This document shows, in pieces, positions 1 to 6,993 of a DNA stretch of 7,502 nt. Source of the stretch: Clostridia bacterium. Lineage in GTDB: Bacteria > Bacillota > Clostridia > Christensenellales > Borkfalkiaceae. Position numbers and translations under genes: made by a program. The stretch is from positions 1 through 7,502 of the forward strand of contig CAAGDF010000017.1 in the NCBI GenBank assembly GCA_900768525.1, given 5' to 3'. Each line of letters begins with the position of its first letter. Position 1 is the stretch's first letter. Under the pieces are notes generated by a model, which was not told the origin of the DNA, did no database searches, and worked only from the letters and a program-made list of their open reading frames with translations.

Positions 1-269
1 GGCAAGCCCGCTATACACGAACCGCCTAAGCCTACGTTTTGTATACCCGACACGAACGCATAGTTATCGCGGATGTAGTCGGTATAATGCGTGGTAACGA
101 TATCGGCATATACGCCCTTATCGGTAATGCTGTCGCCTAAAAAAGCGATTTTGTAAGTGCCTTGCGGCTCGTGTTTGCTTATCGAACTATCTTCTTTATT
201 GCAGCCGACAAAGGCAAAGCCTGTCAAACAAACGATTGCGGTTAAAATAAGCGGTAAAAATTTTTTCAT
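1..269 (-). CDS. SGNH/GDSL-type hydrolase lipoprotein, N-terminal part (cut by left window edge)
   Basis: This is the first 89 codons of a gene that runs off the left edge. It starts at the ATG at 269-267. The product opens with a lipoprotein signal peptide: MKK, a hydrophobic stretch over residues 4-21, and a lipobox-like FVGC with Cys23 as the probable lipidated residue. Phe at -3 is slightly atypical. After a polar linker comes KIAFLGDSIT (residues 40-49), the SGNH block I motif with Ser47 as the expected nucleophile. NVGLGGS (78-84) then fits the block II glycine region. SGNH hydrolases are serine esterases; membrane-tethered ones next to sugar transporters often remove acetyl groups from glycans, but the substrate here is unknown. 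The catalytic Asp/His block lies outside the window. No clear Shine-Dalgarno precedes the start (only an AAGA-like stretch). It follows the GH-like lipoprotein gene after 65 bp containing a strong hairpin, so it is probably co-transcribed but separately tuned. The family call is confident; the activity is inferred. Confidence 0.86.
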   Translation of the reverse strand, partial: MKKFLPLILTAIVCLTGFAFVGCNKEDSSISKHEPQGTYKIAFLGDSITDKGVYADIVTTHYTDYIRDNYAFVSGIQNVGLGGSCIAGL

Positions 270-290
270 AATAAATAATCTTATAAAATC

Positions 291-334
291 GGTTATCGCC
301 GCGGACGACAACGCGCCCGCGACGAGTAAAAACC
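291..334 (-). terminator. Strong inter-gene hairpin, possible leaky terminator or mRNA-processing element
   Basis: Immediately after the TAA stop at 337-335, the minus-strand RNA can form a 12-bp stem (325-314 with 307-296) around a 6-nt loop (313-308). GGTT/AACC pairing (334-331 with 294-291) could extend it beyond an asymmetric internal loop. Two of the twelve pairs are G-U wobbles that pair only in minus-strand RNA (322 with 299, and 316 with 305); on the plus strand they are A-C mismatches. The following T-rich stretch is interrupted (GATTTTATAAGATTATTT), so this is a poor classical terminator. Partial termination or stabilisation of the upstream mRNA end is more plausible. Confidence 0.55.
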
Positions 335-2176
335 TTAGTATCCGTACGAATAATTTAATCTTCCGAGAGGCGCAGCGTCGCCCGAACGATAAAGTTCTAC
401 GTGATCGTACGATTTCACGTTGTCGGCTACCTTGAATTCGATATGGTAGTTGGTGGACGATAAGCCGAGGTCGGAAAGTTTTACGCGGACAATCATAGTT
501 TTGCCGTAAACGTAAACGTTGCCCTCGCCTTTCTTTACAAGACCGTCCTTGCCGTCGGCTTTCATAACCGAGGTTACGTTGCCGTTAACTTCGCGGTTGA
601 GTACATAACTGTAACCGTTCCACGATTTTTTGGCGTTGTCCGTCTTGATGAGTATATTCATCCACTTATCGTCGCCGCTCGAATATTGTGTTACGTCGTC
701 GGCGGTGGTAACGCGGAAATACATATACTCGTCGTCACGCGCGACTTTTACCGTTTCGATATCGTTTCTGCCCGAATTATCGGTATAAGTCAGGCTTGCG
801 ACCATGCCTTTGTAATTCCTGTCCTTGCAGTCGCCGGTAAAGTCAACGTAAGGACGGATAGAATCCCACTTGGCGTCGTCTTTGGCAACGTCGATAGTGG
901 TCGTGGGGTAAACGTAATGTTTGGCTTCGCTATAATTGTAAGTTCTGATATTTCTTATGGTTTGCATAAAGAAATTATCCGCAACTTTTTCGTTTACGCA
1001 AGGCTCGATATCACGCGAATACTCCTCGTTGAACTGATCGACCATAAAATAAGTGCTGCCGTCATACAGCTTTTCGGCAACCCATTCGTTCCAACCGGTT
1101 ATGAATGCGTATTTTACGTTTTCGCCGTCTTTCTGATAATCGAAAACGGTGTCCCATTGCGACTGATAGTTAAGACCTTTGCCGTAACTTTCGTGCTCGT
1201 TTTCGCCCGTGGCTTCGTTCCAGCCCCTGCCATGCGTGCCTATGGTATCGCTGAATCTTACGCTGTAATGCTGCGCGACCGAAACGCTTATCCAATCGGT
1301 ATGGAGCGGTTGCGGATATTGGAATTCCATCCATGCCGCGCCGTCCGGCTTAGTATAGTCGTTTATCGGCCACTGGCGGGTACGGAATTCAAAAAAGTTA
1401 AGATATTTGCCGCCGTCGAAAGTCTTTAAAAATTCGTCGCTAGCGAGTTCGTGACGTGTAATCATCGGCTTGCCGTTCGGGCAGAACCAAAGATCTTTAT
1501 AGGTATCCGTCGAATAGAAATAGTCGTAAACTTCGCGCAACGATTTGGGATATTTTGTGTTTTCGCCGTCGTTATGCGCAATGTAATACATTACTTTGGG
1601 AACGTTCCAACCCTTCTTGTAATATTCGAGCATGATCGGGAACAATACGTCCGTTACCTGCTGATACAATACGGCGTTGGACGTATCGAGGACGATAAAA
1701 TCTATCCCCGCGAGAGTTAAAAGTTCTATTTGTTTTCTTATAACCCACTCGTCGGCGGAGTTGTAGTAACCGAATACCGGTTCGCCCCAGAAATGCGCCG
1801 CACCGAGAGGAGTAGATCTTGAATTAGTCTGAAACGCGTCGAGATCGAGCCCGTCCTGAGTGATTTTACTTACGTCGTAAATCCCCCTGTGGTTGAGTTC
1901 CTGACCGAGCGTTAAAAAGAAAAACATGCCTACGTACGCTTCGCCGTTGTTTTTGCCGTCTACGGTCATTATCTGCCTTCCGTAGTCGTCCGTTCCGACT
2001 ATGTTATATCTCGTATAGTCGGCATCGGAGATATTTCTCGTATCTTCAACGCGAACACCTTCGTAACCTTTGTAATTCAAATCGTCCTCGTCGGAGTTTC
2101 CGCCGCACGCGGCGACGGAAAATGCGAGCGAGCAAGCAAGTACCAGACTTGCTATTTCGGTTTTTTTATTCTTCAT
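335..2176 (-). CDS. Lipoprotein with GH71/GH99/WbsX-like barrel and C-terminal CBM9/DOMON-like domain
   Basis: This 613-residue protein begins with a lipoprotein signal peptide ending in VAAC, with Cys24 as the lipid site, then an Asp-rich linker, so it should sit on the outer face of the membrane. Residues about 80-415 look like a TIM-barrel glycosidase of the GH71/GH99/WbsX type. They contain an early strand (YVGMFFFLTLGQ), HFWGEPVFGYY (128-138), an alternating strand/helix region with GIDFIVLDTSN (157-167), and a late ITGWNEW (359-365). In GH99 and WbsX-like proteins a similar NEW motif carries an active-site glutamate, so Glu364 is the best candidate here, with Glu368 nearby; neither is proven. 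Residues about 426-600 (DDAKWD, DDEYMYFRVT, KWMNILIKTD) resemble CBM9/DOMON-like beta sandwiches that bind sugars. The start at 2176 is supported by AAGGA at 2190-2186, 9 nt upstream. It overlaps the stop of the large surface-protein gene by 11 bp, suggesting translational coupling. The substrate is unknown; the fold call is moderately strong and the exact family uncertain. Confidence 0.8.
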   Translation of the reverse strand: MKNKKTEIASLVLACSLAFSVAACGGNSDEDDLNYKGYEGVRVEDTRNISDADYTRYNIVGTDDYGRQIMTVDGKNNGEAYVGMFFFLTLGQELNHRGIYDVSKITQDGLDLDAFQTNSRSTPLGAAHFWGEPVFGYYNSADEWVIRKQIELLTLAGIDFIVLDTSNAVLYQQVTDVLFPIMLEYYKKGWNVPKVMYYIAHNDGENTKYPKSLREVYDYFYSTDTYKDLWFCPNGKPMITRHELASDEFLKTFDGGKYLNFFEFRTRQWPINDYTKPDGAAWMEFQYPQPLHTDWISVSVAQHYSVRFSDTIGTHGRGWNEATGENEHESYGKGLNYQSQWDTVFDYQKDGENVKYAFITGWNEWVAEKLYDGSTYFMVDQFNEEYSRDIEPCVNEKVADNFFMQTIRNIRTYNYSEAKHYVYPTTTIDVAKDDAKWDSIRPYVDFTGDCKDRNYKGMVASLTYTDNSGRNDIETVKVARDDEYMYFRVTTADDVTQYSSGDDKWMNILIKTDNAKKSWNGYSYVLNREVNGNVTSVMKADGKDGLVKKGEGNVYVYGKTMIVRVKLSDLGLSSTNYHIEFKVADNVKSYDHVELYRSGDAAPLGRLNYSYGY

Positions 2177-2279
2177 TTTTCTTTTTCCTTAAAACAAATA
2201 CGGGAACGGCGAGTACAGCCAGCAAACCCGCAAGACCTACGGACGCTACGGAACTCTTGCAACCGCCCTCTTCGCTTGA
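2166..2279 (-). other. C-terminal anchor: GGC motif, hydrophobic segment, RKKK tail
   Basis: Residues 1563-1600 of the large protein. A Ser/Glu-rich linker leads to EEGGCKSS, then about 21 hydrophobic residues (1573-1593), then RKKKNEE. This has the three-part layout of a cell-surface sorting signal, but with a Gly-Gly-Cys in place of LPXTG. The layout recalls Cys- or Gly-based C-terminal signals (for example MYXO-CTERM and GlyGly-CTERM) recognised by other processing enzymes, but I cannot show which, if any, acts here. A plain membrane anchor with a cytoplasmic positive tail is the simplest reading. Confidence 0.75.
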
Positions 2280-5200
2280 ATCCTGAGCGGACTGAACCGT
2301 TACTTCAAACGATACGGTCTGACCGAAATATGTGAACGTAAGAGTTTGCTTACCTTCCTGATTTCTGTTGTAGCCTTCGATATCGCTTGCAGCGGGAACG
2401 ATTATTTCTTCGCCGCCGTCCTGATATTTAGCACGGATCTGAATACCTCTGAGTTCAAGTTTTTCGCCTACGGTATAGGTCGTTTTGTTAGGGAGCGAAA
2501 CGATGGTGAGCGCGTCGCTGCTTATATTGCCGTTTTCATCTTCGAGGAGCGGTCTCGACCAACCGTAACCGTCGTTATTGTAGATGGTGATTTCTTCTTT
2601 AAGAACTGCACCCTCGATAGGCGTAGCCTGTTGATAACCGTTATCGTTACCCCAAAGCGCGGACGCTTCGGCTTCGCTGAGGTGCATGGTGTACCACTGG
2701 AAGCCCGGGAGGAAGGTAATCGTTTCGACTACTTCGGATTCGCCCTCTACATAGTGAATACCTTTATCGTTAGGATCGTTGGGATCGCTACGTTTGTCAA
2801 CCCACGTTGCGGGTACTAATTTGTTGGTATCGAGGTGGATTACAAGCTGGTTCGTCCATACCGCAAGACGGGTTACTTTACCCTCCGCGATAAGTTCGGA
2901 AACTTTCTTGCCGTTGATAAGCATATATTCGGCAACGTAATCGAGTTTATCCGCACCCCAGAACGGTCTCAGACTTTCGTAAACGCCGTTCAGCGTGAAG
3001 TAAACTATGATCGATTTATGAACGCTTGCTTCGTAAGACGGAGCTGCGGACGCGTAATCGATACCGAGATATTTGTTCTTTGAAATGTTCTTGACTTCGA
3101 TTTCAAACGAAGCAGTCATTTCGCCGTATTTAACGGTGATTACCTGCGTGCCGAATACCCTTGAATTGAAACCTTCGATAACGAGGTTTTCAACGGCTAT
3201 TTCCTGCGTGGAGTTGTCGCTGTATTTAGCAACGAATTTAAAGCCTGCAAGATCGAGTTCTTTATCGAGTGCGAAATCGTATTCTTTCTTGGTGGGTTCG
3301 CTTTCGATATAAACTTCGGTAAGGACGATATCAGATACGTTAACTTTGAAAGTAACCTCTTTTCCGCCATAACTTACGGTTACGGTTTGTTCGCCTGCGG
3401 CGGAGAAGTCGTAATCGCACATAGCCGAGGTAACGTCTACGGTTTCAGCGTCGAAGCCTTTGTATTTAACGGAAAGAGTAAGTCCGGTTACGTCGATTGC
3501 GTCGCCGATATAATAATTTGCCTTGGGCGTGCCGTTTAAAGCAACGCTTTCGATTACCTTGCAAACGATATTGTTCTTAAGGCAGAAATACAAGGGTTTG
3601 GTTACTACCGCGTTTTCGATAGGTTCGTAAGTTTCGGGCGTAGGAGCACCCCATGCGTCGGCGGAATTAGTTACCCAGGTAAAGCCCGGGAGCAAGCAAA
3701 TTTCAGCACCGTTTTTAACTTCGGACATAAATGCGGCGTCGTCGATATGGAAACCGAAACCGTCCGCACCGTACATAAGCATACGAGCGACTTTGCCCGC
3801 AGCCACGAGTTCGGTAACGGTCTTGCCGTTGATGGTAACGAAATCGCCTACGGTTTTGCCCATTACCAAAGATTTGGCTTTATCTACAGTCCACAACGCT
3901 TTGAGCGAAACGGACGTCATATTTCTGAGCCCTTTAATGGCGATATAACCCGTGCCCTCGTTACCGACAACCGCCGTGTAATCGATTTCGGTGAAATAAG
4001 ACTCGCCGTCGTATGCGGCAACGGTGTATGCAAGATTGCAGGTCTTACCGAGATAGGTTACGGTAGCGTTACCGCTGCCGACCGTTTCGTTTGTGTAACC
4101 GCTAATCATGTCGAGCGTAAGATCTTTTTCTTGGGTGGTGTTGTCGGAGTAAGTAACTACGATTTTAGCACCCGCGGAAAGAACTACGTTGAGAGAATAC
4201 TGTTTGAGAGAAAGCGTTACGCCCTCTTTAATTGCGATAGAAGTTACGGTTACGGGAGCTACGGTTACGTTTACTTTGAAAGTAACCTCTTTCCCGCCAT
4301 AACTTACGGTTACGGTTTGTTCGCCCGTTGCGGAGAAATCGTAATCGCACATAGCCGCGGTAACGTCTATTGTTTCATCGGCAAAGCCTTTATATTTTAC
4401 GGTGAGCGTAAGTCCGTTTACGTCGATTACGTCGTCCGTATAATAATCGGTCTTGGGAGTGCCGTTCAAGCTAATGCTTTCGACAACTTTGCAAACGGTG
4501 TTATTTCTGAGGCAGAAATACAAGGGTTTTGTTACTACCGCGTTTTCGATAGGAACGTAAGTTGCGGGAGAAGATGCAGCGCCCCATGCGTCGCCTGCGT
4601 TGGTTACCCAAGTGAAGCCCGGAAGCAAGCAAATTTCAGCACCGTTTTTAACTTCAGCCATAAATGCGGCGTCGTCGATATGGAAACCGAAACCGTCCGA
4701 GCCGTACATAAGCATACGAGCAACTTTTTTAGCCGCAACGAGTTCGGTAACGGTCTTGCCGTTAATGGTAACGAAATCGCCTACGGTTTTGCCCATTACC
4801 AGAGACTTTGCTTTATCGACATCCCACAACGCTTTGAGCGAAACGGTAATATCTTTAATTCCGTTTATGCTTATATAGCCCGTGCCTTCGCTGCCGACAA
4901 CCGCCTTATATTCGATTTCGCCGAAATAAGAAGTGCCGTCGTAAGCCGCAACGGTGTATGCGATATCGCATGTAGCATCGCCGTATGTTACGGTTGCAGT
5001 ACCGCTACCTACGGTTTGGTTGGTATAACCGCCGATCATATCGAGCGTAAGATCTTTTTCTTCGGTGGTATCGTCGGAGTAAGTAACTACGATCTTCGCA
5101 CCATCGGAAAGAACTACGTTGAGAGAGTATTGTTTGAGCGAAAGCGTTACGCCCTCTTTAACCGCGATGGAAGTTACGGTTACGGGAGGAACGGTTACGG

Positions 5201-6968
5201 TTACATTTTGCGTTGCAGTCTTGCCGTTATAAGTTACGGTAACGTTCTTTTCGCCTGCCGAGGTGAAATCGTAATCGACCATTCTGTCTTTTACCGCGAA
5301 CTTAGCAACGCCGCCGTCGGTATAAACCGCTTTAACCGTCATACCCGTAACGTCGAATTTGTCGTTCACATCGTAATCTACCTTTGCAGGCGCGCTTTCT
5401 ACGGTGATGCTTTCGGTTTTTCTTACAAGCATCTTATCGGACGTACCGGGTTTTGTTACCGCTTCAAAAGTGTAATCGCACGGAGTGGGTGCGCCGAGAG
5501 CCTGCGCATTCTTATCATACATGCGGAAGCCCTTGAGTAACGTTACGGTTTCAAGATTTTCAGCCTGGAACGCACCATCGGTGTGAACACGGAGAGAAAG
5601 CCCTTCCGCATAGTAACCGAGAACGTATCTTGCAAGACCTGCATTTTCGGCGTTGAGTTGGTCGAAAGTCTTGCCGTTGAGAAGAACGTGTGCTTTAATA
5701 TCGGCAAAAGCCGCTTCAAAGCCGCCGTCCGAATACCATTTTTCGGCAAGCCCGTCGAATTTGTTGTATGCGCCGTAGCCTGCGTTTGTGGTAAACCAAA
5801 TGTTGATACCGCTGTTTTTAAGAGTTAATGCGCCGCCGTCCTCGCCAGCATAATAACCGTCGATAGGAATCAAATACATATTATCTACGGTGAATTCGGA
5901 CGTTCTTTCGGTAACGGTAACGTTTATTTCGCAAGTTTTGGTTACGTTGTTTTCGGTATAGCTGACTTTACCTTTTACCGATCCGAGCATTGCGGGATCG
6001 ACCGATATCATATCGACGGTAACGTCGATTTCGGCGGTAGAGTCGTCTTCGTAAGTAGCGGTGAGTTTGAGCGCGTTAAGCGTCATTTCGCTTGCGCTGC
6101 CGTTTTGTTCGATAGAAACCGAACCGCTCTTGTATTCGATACCCGTAAGAACTTTTGCGGGTGCGGCTACGGTTACGGTCGTGGAAACAGTCTTGCCGCC
6201 GTAAGATACGGTAACGGTCTTTTCTCCGACGGAGGAAAGATCTGCACTGCACATTGCCGAAGTAACTTCGATGGTTTTAGTACCGCTTGTTTCGGTTTCG
6301 GCCGTTAAGGTCATACCTGCGGGCTCGAAAGTTTCGCCCAAGGTATACACTGTTTTCGTGGGAGCTGTCGCAACGGTAAGATTGCTCGTTGCATACTGAT
6401 AAACGTTGCCGGAACGATTTACGTAGAGTTTTAAATCGGTTGCGAAATCGGTACCTTCGACCTTGGTGCTTGCAGTTTTGCTGAACACCCAGTCGCCCTC
6501 CGTTCCCGCGGTGCCTTGGTATAAACAAAAGCCCGCTTTGAACGTAACGTATTGAATGGTATTTATATCGACAACGCCGTTTTCGCACATGACGTACATC
6601 CCGCCGCCGTAAACGGCTACTCGGAACGCACGCGTTCCGCTATCGGTCGACCATTGAGTAATGGTCTTTGACGCGGTAGTCGTGGTAACTACGATGTAAT
6701 CGCCGACGAGTTTTTCCATCCATGAACCGTCGGACATATTGACGTTCTTAAAATGGAATTTTAATGCGTTATCCGCCGCGTCGGCATTCGGTTGACCGAT
6801 ACCATCTTTAGGACCTTTTGAAAGGTCAATAATGTCTTCAACCGCTTTTTCGCCGTCGGCAGACACTTTGGCTACGCCGTCGAACGAAGCAATGCCGAAA
6901 ACCGTCGTCAACGCGATGACTAAGCCGAGCATGACAACAAGTAAATTTTTGCTTGTTTTCTTTAACAT
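2166..6968 (-). CDS. Giant secreted, C-terminally anchored modular protein with nine Ig-like domains and five copies of an unrecognised module
   Basis: This 1600-residue protein has a signal peptide (KK, hydrophobic residues 9-29, probable cut near KVSA at 34-37). My reading of the array is: module M1 45-190, Ig 195-267, Ig 275-353; M2 357-515, Ig 519-594, Ig 599-676; M3 677-828, Ig 829-903, Ig 909-986; M4 987-1138, Ig 1138-1213, Ig 1217-1293; M5 1296-1485, Ig 1486-1559; anchor. The Ig-like domains show the bacterial pattern of a start such as PTKTVYTLGETF, a GMTLTA-like strand, then GEKTVTVSYGGKT and a final TVTV strand (Big_3-like). The modules share NGK, Arg, HxD and LPGFxW positions; I do not recognise a named family. 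The C-terminus is GGC (1568-1570), a hydrophobic segment (1573-1593) and RKKK. The start is fixed by a perfect AGGAGG 5 nt upstream. No catalytic motif was seen, so a glycan-binding, adhesion or scaffold role is inferred from repeats and neighbours. Its stop overlaps the downstream lipoprotein gene. Confidence 0.88.
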   Translation of the reverse strand: MLKKTSKNLLVVMLGLVIALTTVFGIASFDGVAKVSADGEKAVEDIIDLSKGPKDGIGQPNADAADNALKFHFKNVNMSDGSWMEKLVGDYIVVTTTTASKTITQWSTDSGTRAFRVAVYGGGMYVMCENGVVDINTIQYVTFKAGFCLYQGTAGTEGDWVFSKTASTKVEGTDFATDLKLYVNRSGNVYQYATSNLTVATAPTKTVYTLGETFEPAGMTLTAETETSGTKTIEVTSAMCSADLSSVGEKTVTVSYGGKTVSTTVTVAAPAKVLTGIEYKSGSVSIEQNGSASEMTLNALKLTATYEDDSTAEIDVTVDMISVDPAMLGSVKGKVSYTENNVTKTCEINVTVTERTSEFTVDNMYLIPIDGYYAGEDGGALTLKNSGINIWFTTNAGYGAYNKFDGLAEKWYSDGGFEAAFADIKAHVLLNGKTFDQLNAENAGLARYVLGYYAEGLSLRVHTDGAFQAENLETVTLLKGFRMYDKNAQALGAPTPCDYTFEAVTKPGTSDKMLVRKTESITVESAPAKVDYDVNDKFDVTGMTVKAVYTDGGVAKFAVKDRMVDYDFTSAGEKNVTVTYNGKTATQNVTVTVPPVTVTSIAVKEGVTLSLKQYSLNVVLSDGAKIVVTYSDDTTEEKDLTLDMIGGYTNQTVGSGTATVTYGDATCDIAYTVAAYDGTSYFGEIEYKAVVGSEGTGYISINGIKDITVSLKALWDVDKAKSLVMGKTVGDFVTINGKTVTELVAAKKVARMLMYGSDGFGFHIDDAAFMAEVKNGAEICLLPGFTWVTNAGDAWGAASSPATYVPIENAVVTKPLYFCLRNNTVCKVVESISLNGTPKTDYYTDDVIDVNGLTLTVKYKGFADETIDVTAAMCDYDFSATGEQTVTVSYGGKEVTFKVNVTVAPVTVTSIAIKEGVTLSLKQYSLNVVLSAGAKIVVTYSDNTTQEKDLTLDMISGYTNETVGSGNATVTYLGKTCNLAYTVAAYDGESYFTEIDYTAVVGNEGTGYIAIKGLRNMTSVSLKALWTVDKAKSLVMGKTVGDFVTINGKTVTELVAAGKVARMLMYGADGFGFHIDDAAFMSEVKNGAEICLLPGFTWVTNSADAWGAPTPETYEPIENAVVTKPLYFCLKNNIVCKVIESVALNGTPKANYYIGDAIDVTGLTLSVKYKGFDAETVDVTSAMCDYDFSAAGEQTVTVSYGGKEVTFKVNVSDIVLTEVYIESEPTKKEYDFALDKELDLAGFKFVAKYSDNSTQEIAVENLVIEGFNSRVFGTQVITVKYGEMTASFEIEVKNISKNKYLGIDYASAAPSYEASVHKSIIVYFTLNGVYESLRPFWGADKLDYVAEYMLINGKKVSELIAEGKVTRLAVWTNQLVIHLDTNKLVPATWVDKRSDPNDPNDKGIHYVEGESEVVETITFLPGFQWYTMHLSEAEASALWGNDNGYQQATPIEGAVLKEEITIYNNDGYGWSRPLLEDENGNISSDALTIVSLPNKTTYTVGEKLELRGIQIRAKYQDGGEEIIVPAASDIEGYNRNQEGKQTLTFTYFGQTVSFEVTVQSAQDSSEEGGCKSSVASVGLAGLLAVLAVPVFVLRKKKNEE
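2186..2190 (-). promoter_or_regulatory. Ribosome binding site of the GH-like lipoprotein gene, inside the upstream coding region
   Basis: AAGGA lies 9 nt before the ATG at 2176 and is embedded in the Lys-rich tail codons of the large surface protein. Ribosomes finishing the large protein at 2166 are therefore well placed to start the lipoprotein, supporting coupled translation and the choice of this start. Confidence 0.75.
2514..3083 (-). other. Module M5, last and longest copy of the unrecognised domain
   Basis: Residues 1296-1485 of the large protein. The copy keeps the module hallmarks: INGKKVSELI (1351-1360), KVTRLAV (1364-1370), VIHLD (1376-1380) and FLPGFQWYT (1419-1427). It carries a polar insert between the HLD and LPGF positions (about 1391-1412, rich in Asp, Asn, Pro and Glu) that the other copies lack. 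It has no cysteines, unlike M3 and M4. It is flanked by Ig-like domains on both sides. Confidence 0.7.
3321..4244 (-). repeat. Tandem repeat copy 2 (Ig - module M4 - Ig), residues 909-1216
   Basis: This is the second of two adjacent near-identical units in the large surface protein. It starts at TSIAIKEG and ends just before TEVYIES. Offset between matching sites is 930 bp at both ends (for example agtaacctct at 3351 and 4281) and 933 bp in the middle, reflecting one-codon indels. Hand comparison with the preceding copy gives roughly 80% amino-acid identity. DNA blocks such as ccgccataacttacggttac are identical in both, so the duplication is fairly recent or kept alike by recombination. Confidence 0.93.
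4245..5174 (-). repeat. Tandem repeat copy 1 (Ig - module M3 - Ig), residues 599-908
   Basis: This unit runs from TSIAVKEG to VTVAPVTV, 310 codons, and abuts the second copy directly. Five cysteines (667, 780, 819, 826, 874) all have exact counterparts in the second copy (977, 1091, 1129, 1136, 1184). Differences cluster in loops, such as GDAWGAASSPATY against ADAWGAPTPETY, while NGKTV, GFGFHIDD and CLLPGFTWVTN are unchanged. The unit boundary falls in the linker between two Ig-like domains, which fits duplication of a whole structural unit. Confidence 0.93.
5424..5900 (-). other. Module M2, diverged copy of the unrecognised domain
   Basis: Residues 357-515 of the large protein. It aligns by eye with the other copies through LLNGKTFDQL (429-438), ARYVLGYY (446-453), SLRVHTD (458-464) and LLKGFRMY (477-484), where LKGF replaces LPGF. 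Its N-terminal half is richer in aromatic and glycine residues (WFTTNAGYGAYNKF, 391-404). It lies after the second Ig-like domain and before the third, in register with the array. Confidence 0.65.
6399..6836 (-). other. Module M1, most diverged copy of the unrecognised domain
   Basis: Residues 45-190, right after the signal peptide. The NGK signature is missing, but the order of elements is kept: a strand YIVVTTTT (91-98), RAFRVAVYGGGMYVMCENG (113-131) matching the R...Y...H-D stretch of other copies, and VTFKAGFCLY (141-150) matching the LPGF-x-W stretch. Because similarity is weak and judged by eye, membership is less certain than for M2-M5, though its place before a pair of Ig-like domains supports it. 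Confidence 0.5.
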
Positions 6969-6973
6969 ATTTT

Positions 6974-6979
6974 CCTCCT
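6974..6979 (-). promoter_or_regulatory. Consensus ribosome binding site AGGAGG of the large surface-protein gene
   Basis: The perfect AGGAGG stands 5 nt before the ATG at 6968. It fixes the start codon and indicates strong initiation, in contrast to the poorly marked start of the SGNH lipoprotein gene at the other end of the cluster. Confidence 0.92.
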
Positions 6980-6993
6980 GAAAATTTTATCCG

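Noticed and set aside
270..300. Possible -10 promoter box (TATAAG) just before the SGNH lipoprotein gene
   Set aside because: It would place the transcript start at or inside the start codon region and no -35 box is evident; read-through from the upstream gene is more likely.
686..1429. Plus-strand open frame of 247 codons opposite the GH-like lipoprotein gene
   Set aside because: The composition looks like an antisense translation, no family features are visible, and the minus-strand gene covering it has a signal peptide, motifs and a ribosome binding site.
3321..5174. Possible insertion element or CRISPR-like array because of the long direct repeats
   Set aside because: The repeats are in-frame protein repeats inside one gene, without spacers, terminal inverted repeats or a transposase.
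3747..5540. Long plus-strand open frame of 597 codons opposite the surface-protein gene
   Set aside because: It is antisense to the well-supported 1600-residue protein, has no signal, domain or ribosome binding site I could recognise, and contains the same peptide twice only because the underlying DNA is a tandem repeat. Codon bias of the true gene explains the lack of stops.
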